A DNA stretch of 64,000 bases from Thermosporothrix hazakensis (GTDB taxonomy: Bacteria > Chloroflexota > Ktedonobacteria > Ktedonobacterales > Ktedonobacteraceae), in contig NZ_QKUF01000001.1 of NCBI RefSeq assembly GCF_003253565.1, positions 577,867-641,866 of the forward strand, in the 5' to 3' direction. The position numbers and the translations under genes were made by a program. Shown here piece by piece: positions 54,642 to 63,156 of this stretch. Below the pieces are notes generated by a model that searched no databases, was not told where the DNA came from, and saw only the letters and a program-made list of their open reading frames with translations. The first letter of the stretch is position 1; each line of letters begins with the position of its first letter.

Positions 54642-55187
54642 ATGCATGGAATTGTCTCACTGCTCGATGGCACGATCGACCACAGTCTGCAAAAACTGGG
54701 GGCAGAACTCTGTGCAGCAACCGGCCTGACCCACCGCTTCAAGACAATACGACCCTACATCCCCTATTATGTCTCCTGTACCTATAACTGGGAACAGCTT
54801 GAACGCTATCTCCATGAATGCGCCAGCTCCCATAGCGCTTTTGTTATCCAGACAGCCGGGCTTTGCATCTTTGCCGACCCCACTCCATGCCTCTCTATTG
54901 CGATTGTCCGAAGCCCGCAACTGGCCCGCTTTCAGCAATGCCTCTGGAAAACCTTTCTGCGTATCAGTGAATATCCACCGCTGGATTATCATCCAGAACA
55001 CTGGATACCCCGTATCGAGATCCCGCTTCCCGGGCTGGATGAGGACAAGCTAGCCCGCGTTCTGCCCTGCATCACAAAACAGAATTTTCGTTGGGAGCTG
55101 GAAATTGCACATATTGCAGTGCTCGACATTGAGGCGCCAGAACTGAAGGTCCTTTTTCAACTCCCCCTGCAACGCCCGGTGGAATAG
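54642..55187 (+). CDS. 2H-phosphoesterase-fold (LigT/2'-5' RNA ligase-like) protein lacking the catalytic histidines
   Basis: 181 residues aligning by eye with bacterial 2'-5' RNA ligase family proteins from the first residues (HGIVSLLDG) to the last strand (WELEIAHIAVL). The two HxT/S motifs of active 2H enzymes are lost: the first is YIP (39-41) and the second is RIE (124-126 in WIPRIEIP). The rest of the fold, such as TAGLCIF, IAIVRSP and LWKTFLRI, is conserved, so this is a dead or repurposed member, perhaps an RNA-binding protein. Promoter candidate 50 bases upstream. Confidence 0.75.
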   Translation: MHGIVSLLDGTIDHSLQKLGAELCAATGLTHRFKTIRPYIPYYVSCTYNWEQLERYLHECASSHSAFVIQTAGLCIFADPTPCLSIAIVRSPQLARFQQCLWKTFLRISEYPPLDYHPEHWIPRIEIPLPGLDEDKLARVLPCITKQNFRWELEIAHIAVLDIEAPELKVLFQLPLQRPVE

Positions 55188-55268
55188 GCGACTCATTCGA
55201 TATTTGAGCCTGCAATGCGTCTCTATCTATAGAACCAGAAGATTACGCAGAAAGGAGCAACCATCAAT

Positions 55269-55502
55269 ATGGCAGATAGAACGATTGCGCTGCATCGTTG
55301 CCCGGCCTGTCAGGGTGAACAGGTCTATGTCGAGTTCGAGATAGAAGCAAACTATATGGGTAAAGTGCGAGTCAAGCTACCAAATCGTGGCATCCGTGAC
55401 GCCCTTTCGGGCAGACACATCGCGGATATTTATACAACAGCCTGTATGCAGTGCGGCAAAGTCAATTTCTACGTCAGGAGTCTCGCCGATCTACTCGAAT
55501 AG
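55269..55502 (+). CDS. Small zinc-ribbon protein, unknown function
   Basis: 77 residues; AAAGGAG precedes the ATG. Two CxxC pairs (RCPACQG at about 10-14, TACMQCGKV at about 59-64) form a probable zinc ribbon around a short beta region (VYVEFEIEANYMGKVRV). No family is recognised with certainty. It lies about 80 bases after the 2H-fold gene. Confidence 0.7.
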   Translation: MADRTIALHRCPACQGEQVYVEFEIEANYMGKVRVKLPNRGIRDALSGRHIADIYTTACMQCGKVNFYVRSLADLLE

Positions 55503-55569
55503 ACTTTTCAGATTGAATTCAGCAATGCTCGCTATACTCCTTTTCAATCAAAGAGAAGGAGTATTTTTG

Positions 55570-56099
55570 ATGCATGTTATCTTCCTGGTTCCGCTTCTCT
55601 TTTTCCTTGCGAGTTGTACACCACAGACGAATGCAACACCAACGCCGACCGCAACGGTCACACTTCAAATGCTTCAGCAGCGCCCGTTGCATTTGCCGTC
55701 ACTTGCTTCCGGCACATCCTGCCCGGTCACTCCCTCCCGCCGGGTAGATCCGCGGTTTGGAGCGGCACAGGGCAAAGGCCACTATATATGATCATTGATC
55801 CAGCTCCTGGCGCGACAGGTGGTCAAGATGAACATCTCCTCAAAACGCTAGTCCTCGTTGCCCCCTCCTATCAGGGCCCGATTCTATTGCGGGGTCAGCA
55901 GCTCGATGGTCACCACGCAGTGCGTTTCGGGCAGGAGCCAGCTAGCTCAAAACTGGCCCTCGCCTCAACCATCAAGGGCCGCGATGACTCCAATTGGCTG
56001 AATTATGCAACCTATACCCAGGTTCGGGCTCCCGGCTGCTATGGAATCCAGCTCGATGGAGCCTCTTTTCACTATCAGATCATTTTCAAGGCCGTGTAA
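55570..56099 (+). pseudogene. Lipoprotein gene with one frameshift
   Basis: The start at 55570 has AAGGAG upstream. The signal peptide ends in a lipobox (FFLASC), followed by a Thr/Pro segment and SGTSCPVTPSRRVDPRFGAAQGKG. That frame stops at 55789-55791, but a neighbouring frame continues with a sensible sequence: LYMIIDPAPGATGG, KTLVLVAPSYQGPILLRGQ, and a C-terminal APGCYGIQLDG ending at 56099. One extra base at about 55777-55780 (GG to GGG) would fuse them into a protein of about 175 residues. Either a recent mutation or a sequencing error. Confidence 0.7.
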
Positions 56100-56128
56100 A
56101 AAAAGAGGAAGGGAGATTTCCCTTCCTC
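56098..56128 (-). terminator. Terminator of the first GCS2-type gene
   Basis: On the minus strand GAGGAAGGG-AAATCT-CCCTTCCTC, a 9-bp stem, followed by seven T residues. Confidence 0.92.
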
Positions 56129-56135
56129 CACAGCA

Positions 56136-57365
56136 TCAAGACATATGCTCATGCATCATGAAGTGGAACATCGGGGAGGACAAGTCAGCCTCGGTTAGCT
56201 CCACACCGCGCATAGTCTGCTCAACCAGGAAGCGCTGCACACTGGTGATGTTGCCGCCGCTCTCCCGGAATACAGCGATCTGCCTGTCTGCGCCCGTTCC
56301 CTGTGGGTCATCCAGCAGTGCACGAAGGTAGGTCATCTCGCGTCTGCTGCCAAGCTCATCAACAACCTCATCGACGAAATCAAGCAGCTCCCGCACCGAG
56401 TCGCGCAGGCTCAGCTTCCGTTCTCGCACGAAATCCAGCATCTCGGCCTCCAAGCCATAGCGCATCGCTCGCCATTTGTTTTCGGCGATCAGATCGCTGG
56501 CAAGCACCGGAATATCCTCGCCTCGCTCCTCAGCTCTGACCAGACGCGCAACCAGCGCCTGACAGAGCGCCGCAATACCAAGTGTATCTTCAATCGTTGC
56601 GGGCATATCGCAGATGCGGAACTCCAGCGTATCGAAAAAGGCGTGTGGACGGATATCCCACCAGATCTTCTTTCCGTTATCAATACAATCCAGTTTGACC
56701 AGCTTTTGCACATAGCTGTCAAAATGGGCCCATGAGGGGAGAATATCCGGCAGACCGCTCCGCGGAAAACGGCTCCATACAACCGAGCGATAGGACTTCA
56801 GCCCGGTCAGATGCCCTTTCCAGAAAGGGGAGTTCGACGAAAGGGCCAGCAAATGAGGCAGCCATGTTCGCGCCCGGTTCATGACCCGAATAGCCTGCTC
56901 TTTATCCGGGATCGCGACATGTACATGCAGGCCAAAGATCAGAATGGCTCGTCCAACATCCTGATATTCTTCTTCCAGCTCTGCATAGCGCTCCTTCTCG
57001 GTCCGTTGCTCGGCACGCCAATGCGCTGTAGGATGCGTTCCGGCACTCACAATCGCCAGATTCTGATCTTTAATCAGACGCGTCAACAAAGCTCGTGCGG
57101 TACAGAGTTCCTTTCGTGCAGCCTCGATATCGGGAAGCACACTCGAGATAAACTCAACCGTTGACTGTAGCATTTCGGGCTTGATCTGTTCCTGGAAGTA
57201 GGGCGCTCCTTTATCCAGGATATAGGGGGCGCTTGAACAGAGATTTCCGCTGTCTCGCTCAACCGTCTGAAACTCTTCTTCAATACCGATCGTAAAGCGA
57301 TGAGGCTTTTCCCTCCGCGCTGGCTTTTGCTGCGCCATCAGGTCAATGCGCTTATTCATAACCAT
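56136..57365 (-). CDS. GCS2-type glutamate-cysteine ligase/carboxylate-amine ligase, copy 1
   Basis: 409 residues from the ATG at 57365 (AAAGG eight bases upstream); longer starts are possible. GCS2 (YbdK) motifs: FTIGIEEEFQTVE near the N-terminus, SAGTHPTAHW, HVHVAIPDKEQAIRV, LLALSSNSPFWKG, EFRICDMPATIEDTLGIAA. ATP-dependent ligase joining glutamate and an amine, usually cysteine in vitro; physiological substrate unknown. About 99 bases downstream of a full-length paralogue on the same strand. Confidence 0.9.
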   Translation of the reverse strand: MVMNKRIDLMAQQKPARREKPHRFTIGIEEEFQTVERDSGNLCSSAPYILDKGAPYFQEQIKPEMLQSTVEFISSVLPDIEAARKELCTARALLTRLIKDQNLAIVSAGTHPTAHWRAEQRTEKERYAELEEEYQDVGRAILIFGLHVHVAIPDKEQAIRVMNRARTWLPHLLALSSNSPFWKGHLTGLKSYRSVVWSRFPRSGLPDILPSWAHFDSYVQKLVKLDCIDNGKKIWWDIRPHAFFDTLEFRICDMPATIEDTLGIAALCQALVARLVRAEERGEDIPVLASDLIAENKWRAMRYGLEAEMLDFVRERKLSLRDSVRELLDFVDEVVDELGSRREMTYLRALLDDPQGTGADRQIAVFRESGGNITSVQRFLVEQTMRGVELTEADLSSPMFHFMMHEHMS

Positions 57366-57464
57366 GAGTCCCGCCTTTCTCAATGCGCGGTATCAAGAAA
57401 CGCTCTCAAAAGAGCATATTTCCTTCTTCCTTTGAGAAACGTTTCAAGACGGGAAATGGAGACA

Positions 57465-58634
57465 TCAAAGCGAAAGTTCGCCCCCATATCGAGCAGAGTT
57501 ACCGGCCATGCCCTCCATGACAGGATCAATATCTTTCATCGTTTGTGCTCGAAGAAAACGAACTACCTCCTGTAAATCACCGGTCTCATGATAGATGGCC
57601 AGTTGCCGATCTGCACCAGTCCCGAGGGGATCATCCAGCATCTGATACACATAAGCGACCTCGGGCTGACAACCAAGCTCTTCAGAGACCTCATGCAGGT
57701 CTGTCAGCAAGTCTCGGATCGCGTTGCGCATTGGTATAGATCGCCGACGGGAGAAATCCAGGAACCGGGCATCCAGGCCATAACGCATCGCCTGCCACAG
57801 ATTTTCTTCAAGCGCCATGACAGAGCACAGTTCCTGCTCCCGTCCCTGCTCAATATCACGGGTCAATTTCGCCACCAGCGCCTGACAGAGCGCAGCCAAC
57901 GCCAGCGTATCCTGAATGGTCAGCGGCATATCACAGACACGGAACTCCAGCGTATGATAGAAAACATGCGGGCGTACCTCCCACCAGATCTTCTTTCCAT
58001 TATCAATCACGCCAAGCGAGATCAATTCCTGTAGATAGGCATCAAAGGCCTGCCAGTTCGCGAATGTCGGCGGAATAGCGCTCCGCGGCAGAAGATGTTT
58101 AATGATCGGGCGATACGACTTATAGCCGGTCTCACGGCCCTCAACAAACGGTGCATTGGTTGAGAGAGCCAGTAAATGCGGCAACCACGTTCGCGCCCGA
58201 TTAAACACCTGAATCAACAGGTCTCTGTCATCATCAACATAAACATGTATATGCAGCCCGAACGCCAGATTGCGGAGTGCGGCTTCCCGGTATTCGGCCA
58301 CCATTTCAGTATAACGTTCACCAACGCTCGGGGCCTGGCTGACCCAATGGGAAAAGGGATGAGTCCCGGCGCTCACCAATGTCTGTCCTTCTCGAGCCAT
58401 CCGAGCAGCCAGCAGTGCACGAGATTCACGCAAAACATGCCGCGCCGTCGCCAGATCAGGCAGAACAGGCGTGATCAGCTCAATAGTGGATTGTAACAGC
58501 TCCGGCTTGATCCTCTCCTCGAGTCCACTCACCGCTTGTTGTAAGAGTTGCGGCGCCCCGGATAAGAGGGCGTTGGTTTTGTGATCGACAATCTGAAATT
58601 CCTCTTCAATCCCCAACGTAAAGCGTGTCGCCAT
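57465..58634 (-). CDS. GCS2-type glutamate-cysteine ligase/carboxylate-amine ligase, copy 2
   Basis: 389 residues from the ATG at 58634 (AAAGGAG seven bases upstream). The same family motifs as the adjacent copy: FTLGIEEEFQIVD, SAGTHPFSHW, HIHVYVDDDRDLLIQV, LLALSTNAPFVEG, EFRVCDMPLTIQDTLALAA. Clear but diverged paralogues; the upstream copy in transcription order is this one. The duplication suggests either subfunctionalisation or a heteromeric enzyme. No glutathione synthetase is nearby. Confidence 0.9.
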   Translation of the reverse strand: MATRFTLGIEEEFQIVDHKTNALLSGAPQLLQQAVSGLEERIKPELLQSTIELITPVLPDLATARHVLRESRALLAARMAREGQTLVSAGTHPFSHWVSQAPSVGERYTEMVAEYREAALRNLAFGLHIHVYVDDDRDLLIQVFNRARTWLPHLLALSTNAPFVEGRETGYKSYRPIIKHLLPRSAIPPTFANWQAFDAYLQELISLGVIDNGKKIWWEVRPHVFYHTLEFRVCDMPLTIQDTLALAALCQALVAKLTRDIEQGREQELCSVMALEENLWQAMRYGLDARFLDFSRRRSIPMRNAIRDLLTDLHEVSEELGCQPEVAYVYQMLDDPLGTGADRQLAIYHETGDLQEVVRFLRAQTMKDIDPVMEGMAGNSARYGGELSL

Positions 58635-58848
58635 CGGCATGCTCCTTTTTCTCTTTCAGGCCCTTCCCCTCCTGTATACAGGCGTTCTCGTCACACTCAT
58701 AGTCGTCTATTCACAAATCCATATCATCATTGTACGAAGGCTACCAAGCAAAGAGCGAGCTCAAGAACGAGAAAAACGGAGATCTCAATGCATCGCGTTC
58801 AGCATTATCGAGAATAATATAGACACCTCCACATCTCTGTAGCAGACA
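58635..58848. other. Divergent intergenic region, no gene seen
   Basis: About 215 bases between GCS2 copy 2 and metH before the metH promoter. No supportable gene or repeat. Confidence 0.45.
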
Positions 58849-58857
58849 TGCTATAAT
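58849..58857 (+). promoter_or_regulatory. Extended -10 promoter of metH
   Basis: TGCTATAAT with TATAAT at 58852-58857, about 165 bases upstream of metH. No clear -35. Confidence 0.6.
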
Positions 58858-58858
58858 T

Positions 58859-58978
58859 GTTGAGAACCAGAGTCAACAATGCAGCTTGCCAGACAAGAGC
58901 GAAAAAAACAGATGATACAGACATTCCTGTATCGGCCATCATCCTCCCCGGTCAGTATGTGTGAGGATCTCAAGAAAC
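58859..58978 (+). promoter_or_regulatory. Folded leader of metH
   Basis: Three successive stems: TGTTGA/TCAACA (about 58859-58879), GATACAG/CTGTATC (58914-58920 with 58927-58933) and ATCCTC/GAGGAT near 58945-58975. The consensus of SAM or cobalamin riboswitches was not recognised, although metH needs both molecules. Confidence 0.4.
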
Positions 58979-59022
58979 AGAGAAAAACCGAAATTTCATG
59001 AATTCTGAAGAGAGGCAGCCTT

Positions 59023-62000
59023 ATGAGTCGATATTTAGAAGCCTTATCCCGGCGTGTCCTGATCTTTGACGGCGCAATGGGGACCAATATTCAACGCTAC
59101 CAGCTTACCGCCGAGGATTATGGCGGGCAGGCAACGGAAGGCTGTAACGATTATCTCGTTTTGACAAAGCCCCAGGTCATCGAAGAGCTTCACACAGGCT
59201 TCCTTGAGGTTGGGTGTGACGTGATCGAGACCGATTCGTTTACCTCCAGCCGCCTGAAACTGGACGAATATGGGCTAGGCCATCTGACCTACGATATCAA
59301 TTTTACCGCAGCACAAATTGCCCGTCGTCTGGCAGATCGCTACAGTACCGCAGAACAGCCCCGCTTTGTTGCCGGCTCCGTCGGCCCTACAGGCATGCTC
59401 CCCTCCTCAAATGATCCAATGCTCAGCAATATTACCTATCAACAACTGGCAGATATCTTTTGTGAGCAAGGAAAAGCGCTATTACAGGGAGGCGTTGACC
59501 TCTTTATAATCGAGACCAGCCAGGATATCCTGGAAGTGCGGGCCGCCATTACCGGACTTCGTCGCGCTATGAAGGAAGATGGTCGTGAGGTCCCCATTCA
59601 GGCACAGGTCTCGCTGGATACCAGCGGACGTATGCTCCTGGGAACCGACATCGGAGCGGTGCTGCACACCCTGGTCGCCCTGCGCGTCGATATCGTCGGC
59701 CTGAATTGTTCCACCGGACCGGAGCATATGCGCGAGCCGGTTCGCTACCTGAGCGAGCATAGCCCGCTTCCTATATCAACCATTCCAAACGCAGGCATCC
59801 CTCTGAACGTCAATGGGCAGGCCGTCTACCCGCTGGAGCCGGAGCCGATGGCTCAGGCATTGCGCGAGTTCATTACTGAATTTGGTGTGAATATTGTTGG
59901 TGGCTGTTGTGGCAGCAGCTTCGAGCACCTGCGTGCCATTGTCAATGCCTGTCGTACCGCCCCTCGCCGCCCTCGCCCCCTCGCCGACACTCACTTCACC
60001 AACAAAGACTTCAAGCAGATCATCCCTCCGGTTGTAACCAGCGCGATTCGCTCCGTGAACATGCATCAGGATCCTCCCCCGGCGCTGGTTGGTGAGCGCG
60101 TGAACGCCCAGGGAAGCCGCAAGGCCAAACAGGCGCTGCTCAACGACGACTACGATACGCTGCTTGACATCGCACGCCATCAGGTCGAAGGTGGTGCTCA
60201 CGTGCTGGACGTTCAGGTCGCCACTACCGAACGCACCGACGAGGCTGATCAGATGGCAAAACTGGTCAAGACGCTCTCCATGAGCATCGAGGCCCCACTT
60301 GTCATTGATACAACCGAGGCCGATGTGATGAAAGCAGCTCTGGAAATCTACCCGGGCCGCGCTATCCTGAACTCGATCAATATGGAGATGGGCCGCCAGC
60401 GTATTGAGAAGGTTCTTCCTCTGGCGCTGGAACATGGGGCTGCGGTTGTCGCGCTCACCATCGATGAGGTTGGCCAGGCCATGACCACCGAGCGCAAGTT
60501 CGAGGTCGCCAGACGCATCTATGACATCTGCGTGAATGAATACGACCTGCCCCCCAACGCGCTGATCTTTGACCCGCTCACCCTGCCCATTACGACCGGT
60601 CAGGACGAGCTGAAATCGGCAGCGATCGAGACACTCGAAGCTATCCGCCGGATTAAGGCCGAACTTCCCGGCGCCCTGACTATTCTCGGCGTCAGTAACC
60701 TCTCCTTCGGCCTGAAACAGCATGCTCGGGCTGTCTTGAACAGCGTTTTCCTCTTCCACGCCGTGAAAGCGGGATTGGATATGGCAATCGTGAACCCAAC
60801 CCATATCACCCCCTACGCCGAGATCGACGAGGAACAGCGCAAACTGGCTGAGGACCTGATCTTCAATCGCCCCGAAGCCCTGCCAAACTACATCGCCTAC
60901 TTTGAGGCCCATAGCCCACAAAAGGATGAGAGCGCCGGGAAAGCTGATCCGACCGAGGGCATGACCGTGGCCGAAAAGCTGCACTGGCATATCCTGCATC
61001 GCCGCAAAGACGGTATTGAAGCCCTGATCGATCAGGCCGTTTCCGAGCATGCTGAGACGCAGGGTGTTCCCGTGGGTGAAGCCGCCGTTGCGATCCTCAA
61101 CACGGTGTTACTGCCCGCCATGAAAGATGTCGGTGATCGCTTCGGTGCCGGGGAACTGATTCTCCCCTTTGTGCTGCAATCAGCCGAGGTGATGAAAAAG
61201 TCAGTGGCACAGCTTGAGAACTACCTTGAAAAGAAAGAAGGCTATACCAAAGGAAAGGTTGTCCTCGCGACCGTCTTCGGCGACGTACACGACATCGGCA
61301 AAAATCTGGTTAACACGATTCTCAGCAACAACGGCTACACCGTGTACGATCTCGGGAAACAGGTGCCACTCAACACCATTCTTGAGAAGGCCGTTGAGGT
61401 CAACGCCGACGCGATCGGGCTTTCGGCACTGCTGGTCAGCACCTCAAAACAGATGCCGCTCTGCGTCAAAGAGCTGCATAAGCGCGGACTGAATTTCCCG
61501 GTCATCATCGGTGGCGCGGCCATTAACCGCTCTTTTGGTCGCCGCATTCTCTTTGTGGACGAGCAGACGCCAGACTCACCCCCTGTTCCTTATGAGCCGG
61601 GCGTCTTCTATGCACGAGACGCCTTCGAGGGGCTGGACATCGTTGACAAGCTGACCAGCTCCGAGAGCGCGCGCAAGGCATTCATTGAAAAGGCAAAGCA
61701 GGAGGCCCTCAAGGAGCGACAGCGCAAAGGCGGGAAAGAGCAGGCCCCGGCGCAACAGGCCCCGGCAGATGAAACCCCTTCGGCCAGCGTCAAACCAGTT
61801 GATTCGATTCCAACGCCGCCATTCTGGGGACCACGCGTGCTTGACCGTCTCGGGCTGGAAGACGTGGTTGCCTGTGCCGATCTGAACACGCTCTATCGCC
61901 TGCACTGGGGCGGCAAGGCCCACGGTGAAGAGTTCAAGCAACTGGTCACCCGCGAATTTGAGCCGCGCCTTGAACGTATGCTTCGCGAGGCACGCCAGCA

Positions 62001-62601
62001 GCGCTACCTGCAACCGAAGGTCGTCTATGGCTACTTCCCCTGTCAGTCGAAGGGGAACGAGCTGATCGTCTATGATTATCGCGATATGGTGCAGCCCGGC
62101 TCACCGCTTCATGAGGTGGTGCGCTTCCGCTTCCCACGCCAGCAGGAGCGTGATCGCCTCTGCCTGGCAGACTACTTTGCCTCAGTGGAGAGCGGCAAGC
62201 TTGATGTCGTGGCGCTTCAGGTAGTAACTATGGGTGAGTCAGCCAGTCAGGCAGTCCAGAAACTGCAAGACGCCGGAAACTACTCCGAGGCCTACTATCT
62301 GCATGGGCTCTCGGTTGAGTTAGCTGAGGCGCTGGCAGAATACACCAACCGCCATATACGCAAAGAACTGGGACTGGATGACAAGCGCGCCCGCCGTTAT
62401 AGCTGGGGCTATGCCTCGATTCCAGAGCTTGATGAGCATGAGAAGCTCTTCAAGGTGCTGCCGGTCACGGAAACTATCGGCGTTTCGCTGACAGAAGCAC
62501 ATCAGCTCGTGCCCGAACAGTCAACCGCAGCACTGGTGATTCATCACCCGCAGGCCGTCTACTTCTCGGTTCGTGGCGCTACTGAGGCCGCTACCGTATA
62601 A
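59023..62601 (+). CDS. metH: Cobalamin-dependent methionine synthase
   Basis: 1192 residues, all four modules present. Homocysteine domain 1-310 with zinc ligands Cys229 (GLNCSTGPE) and Cys295/Cys296 (GGCCGSS). Pterin (methyltetrahydrofolate) domain about 340-620 (PALVGERVNAQGSRKAKQAL). B12 cap and Rossmann domain about 640-890 with the cobalt-ligating His756 in GDVHDIGKN. A linker rich in Ala, Pro and Gln, then the AdoMet activation domain about 950-1192 (RRYSWGYASIPELDEHEKL). It transfers a methyl group from methyltetrahydrofolate to homocysteine. AGAGAGGCAGCC precedes the ATG. Confidence 0.97.
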   Translation: MSRYLEALSRRVLIFDGAMGTNIQRYQLTAEDYGGQATEGCNDYLVLTKPQVIEELHTGFLEVGCDVIETDSFTSSRLKLDEYGLGHLTYDINFTAAQIARRLADRYSTAEQPRFVAGSVGPTGMLPSSNDPMLSNITYQQLADIFCEQGKALLQGGVDLFIIETSQDILEVRAAITGLRRAMKEDGREVPIQAQVSLDTSGRMLLGTDIGAVLHTLVALRVDIVGLNCSTGPEHMREPVRYLSEHSPLPISTIPNAGIPLNVNGQAVYPLEPEPMAQALREFITEFGVNIVGGCCGSSFEHLRAIVNACRTAPRRPRPLADTHFTNKDFKQIIPPVVTSAIRSVNMHQDPPPALVGERVNAQGSRKAKQALLNDDYDTLLDIARHQVEGGAHVLDVQVATTERTDEADQMAKLVKTLSMSIEAPLVIDTTEADVMKAALEIYPGRAILNSINMEMGRQRIEKVLPLALEHGAAVVALTIDEVGQAMTTERKFEVARRIYDICVNEYDLPPNALIFDPLTLPITTGQDELKSAAIETLEAIRRIKAELPGALTILGVSNLSFGLKQHARAVLNSVFLFHAVKAGLDMAIVNPTHITPYAEIDEEQRKLAEDLIFNRPEALPNYIAYFEAHSPQKDESAGKADPTEGMTVAEKLHWHILHRRKDGIEALIDQAVSEHAETQGVPVGEAAVAILNTVLLPAMKDVGDRFGAGELILPFVLQSAEVMKKSVAQLENYLEKKEGYTKGKVVLATVFGDVHDIGKNLVNTILSNNGYTVYDLGKQVPLNTILEKAVEVNADAIGLSALLVSTSKQMPLCVKELHKRGLNFPVIIGGAAINRSFGRRILFVDEQTPDSPPVPYEPGVFYARDAFEGLDIVDKLTSSESARKAFIEKAKQEALKERQRKGGKEQAPAQQAPADETPSASVKPVDSIPTPPFWGPRVLDRLGLEDVVACADLNTLYRLHWGGKAHGEEFKQLVTREFEPRLERMLREARQQRYLQPKVVYGYFPCQSKGNELIVYDYRDMVQPGSPLHEVVRFRFPRQQERDRLCLADYFASVESGKLDVVALQVVTMGESASQAVQKLQDAGNYSEAYYLHGLSVELAEALAEYTNRHIRKELGLDDKRARRYSWGYASIPELDEHEKLFKVLPVTETIGVSLTEAHQLVPEQSTAALVIHHPQAVYFSVRGATEAATV

Positions 62602-62611
62602 AACAACTCCT

Positions 62612-62653
62612 GTGCTGTGGGAAAGAGAAAAGGTGCTCTCATTCCTACAGCAC
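62612..62653 (+). terminator. Hairpin after metH, possible terminator
   Basis: GTGCTGT (62612-62618) pairs with ACAGCAC (62647-62653), extended internally by GGAA/TTCC and AGAG/CTCT. No T-tract follows, so termination is uncertain. Confidence 0.5.
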
Positions 62654-62912
62654 GGCATAATAGTACTATATAGCTAGAAAAATCCAGAAAAACCCGTCTG
62701 AAGTCTCGTGACAGAAGGCAAAAAGAGAGGTATTATGGCACAGTCGCGGCACATGATGCCTCTGTTGAAAGTGTTGCAAAGTACCCTTCCAGTGATTCTG
62801 ATCTTTGACATCTTGTGCTGCCGTCAAAGGAGGAGCAGGGGAAGGTGTGTGAACCTATGCTTCCCCTGTCTTCTGGCTTCTAAGGAAAGGTGTATTTTTT
62901 CCCCCGCGAATA
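62654..62912. other. Intergenic region between metH and cysS
   Basis: About 260 bases without a convincing gene; a 70-codon frame at 62708-62920 runs into the cysS promoter. It holds a hairpin CAGGGGAAG/CTTCCCCTG (62836-62844 with 62860-62868), whose role is unknown. Confidence 0.45.
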
Positions 62913-62921
62913 TGCTATAAT
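62913..62921 (+). promoter_or_regulatory. Extended -10 promoter of cysS
   Basis: TGCTATAAT with TATAAT at 62916-62921, about 235 bases upstream of the cysS start. Confidence 0.6.
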
Positions 62922-62978
62922 ATCTGAAATAAATCCTTACATCTGGAGCACCGAGTGTATCAGCAAGCACTTCAGTAT

Positions 62979-63051
62979 CAGGTTCGATATTGTACCTGTC
63001 GCTACGTTCACGAAGGAAACAAATAACCGGGACTCAGCCCTTCGTGAACGT
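62979..63051 (+). promoter_or_regulatory. Folded leader of cysS
   Basis: CAGGT/ACCTG (62979-62983 with 62994-62998) is followed by a perfect 13-bp stem (63004-63016 with 63039-63051) around a 22-base loop. The conserved T-box sequence was not found. No terminator or clear sequestration of the ribosome site (AAGGGGAG at 63141-63148) was seen. Confidence 0.5.
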
Positions 63052-63156
63052 ATCGGCGTGCCTGCAGATTTGCCCATCCCCCGCACGTCCCGCCTGAGTT
63101 ACCGCATCTCTATCCTGATCCTTATACGTCAACAAACCAAAAGGGGAGAAAGACTC

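Noticed and set aside
53344..58634. Ergothioneine cluster (EgtE-like aminotransferase plus GCS2 ligases)
   Set aside because: The genes are on opposite strands several kilobases apart and no EgtB or EgtD gene is present.
59776..61050. 424-codon minus-strand frame
   Set aside because: Antisense shadow of metH, which is certain from its motifs.
62708..62920. 70-codon plus-strand frame between metH and cysS
   Set aside because: It covers a hairpin and overlaps the cysS promoter; no recognisable protein features.
62981..62996. tRNA T-arm-like sequence (GGTTCGATATTGTACC)
   Set aside because: No acceptor stem, D-arm or anticodon arm can be built around it.
62940..63156. T-box riboswitch upstream of cysS
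   Set aside because: The conserved T-box bulge sequence and an antiterminator/terminator pair could not be found.
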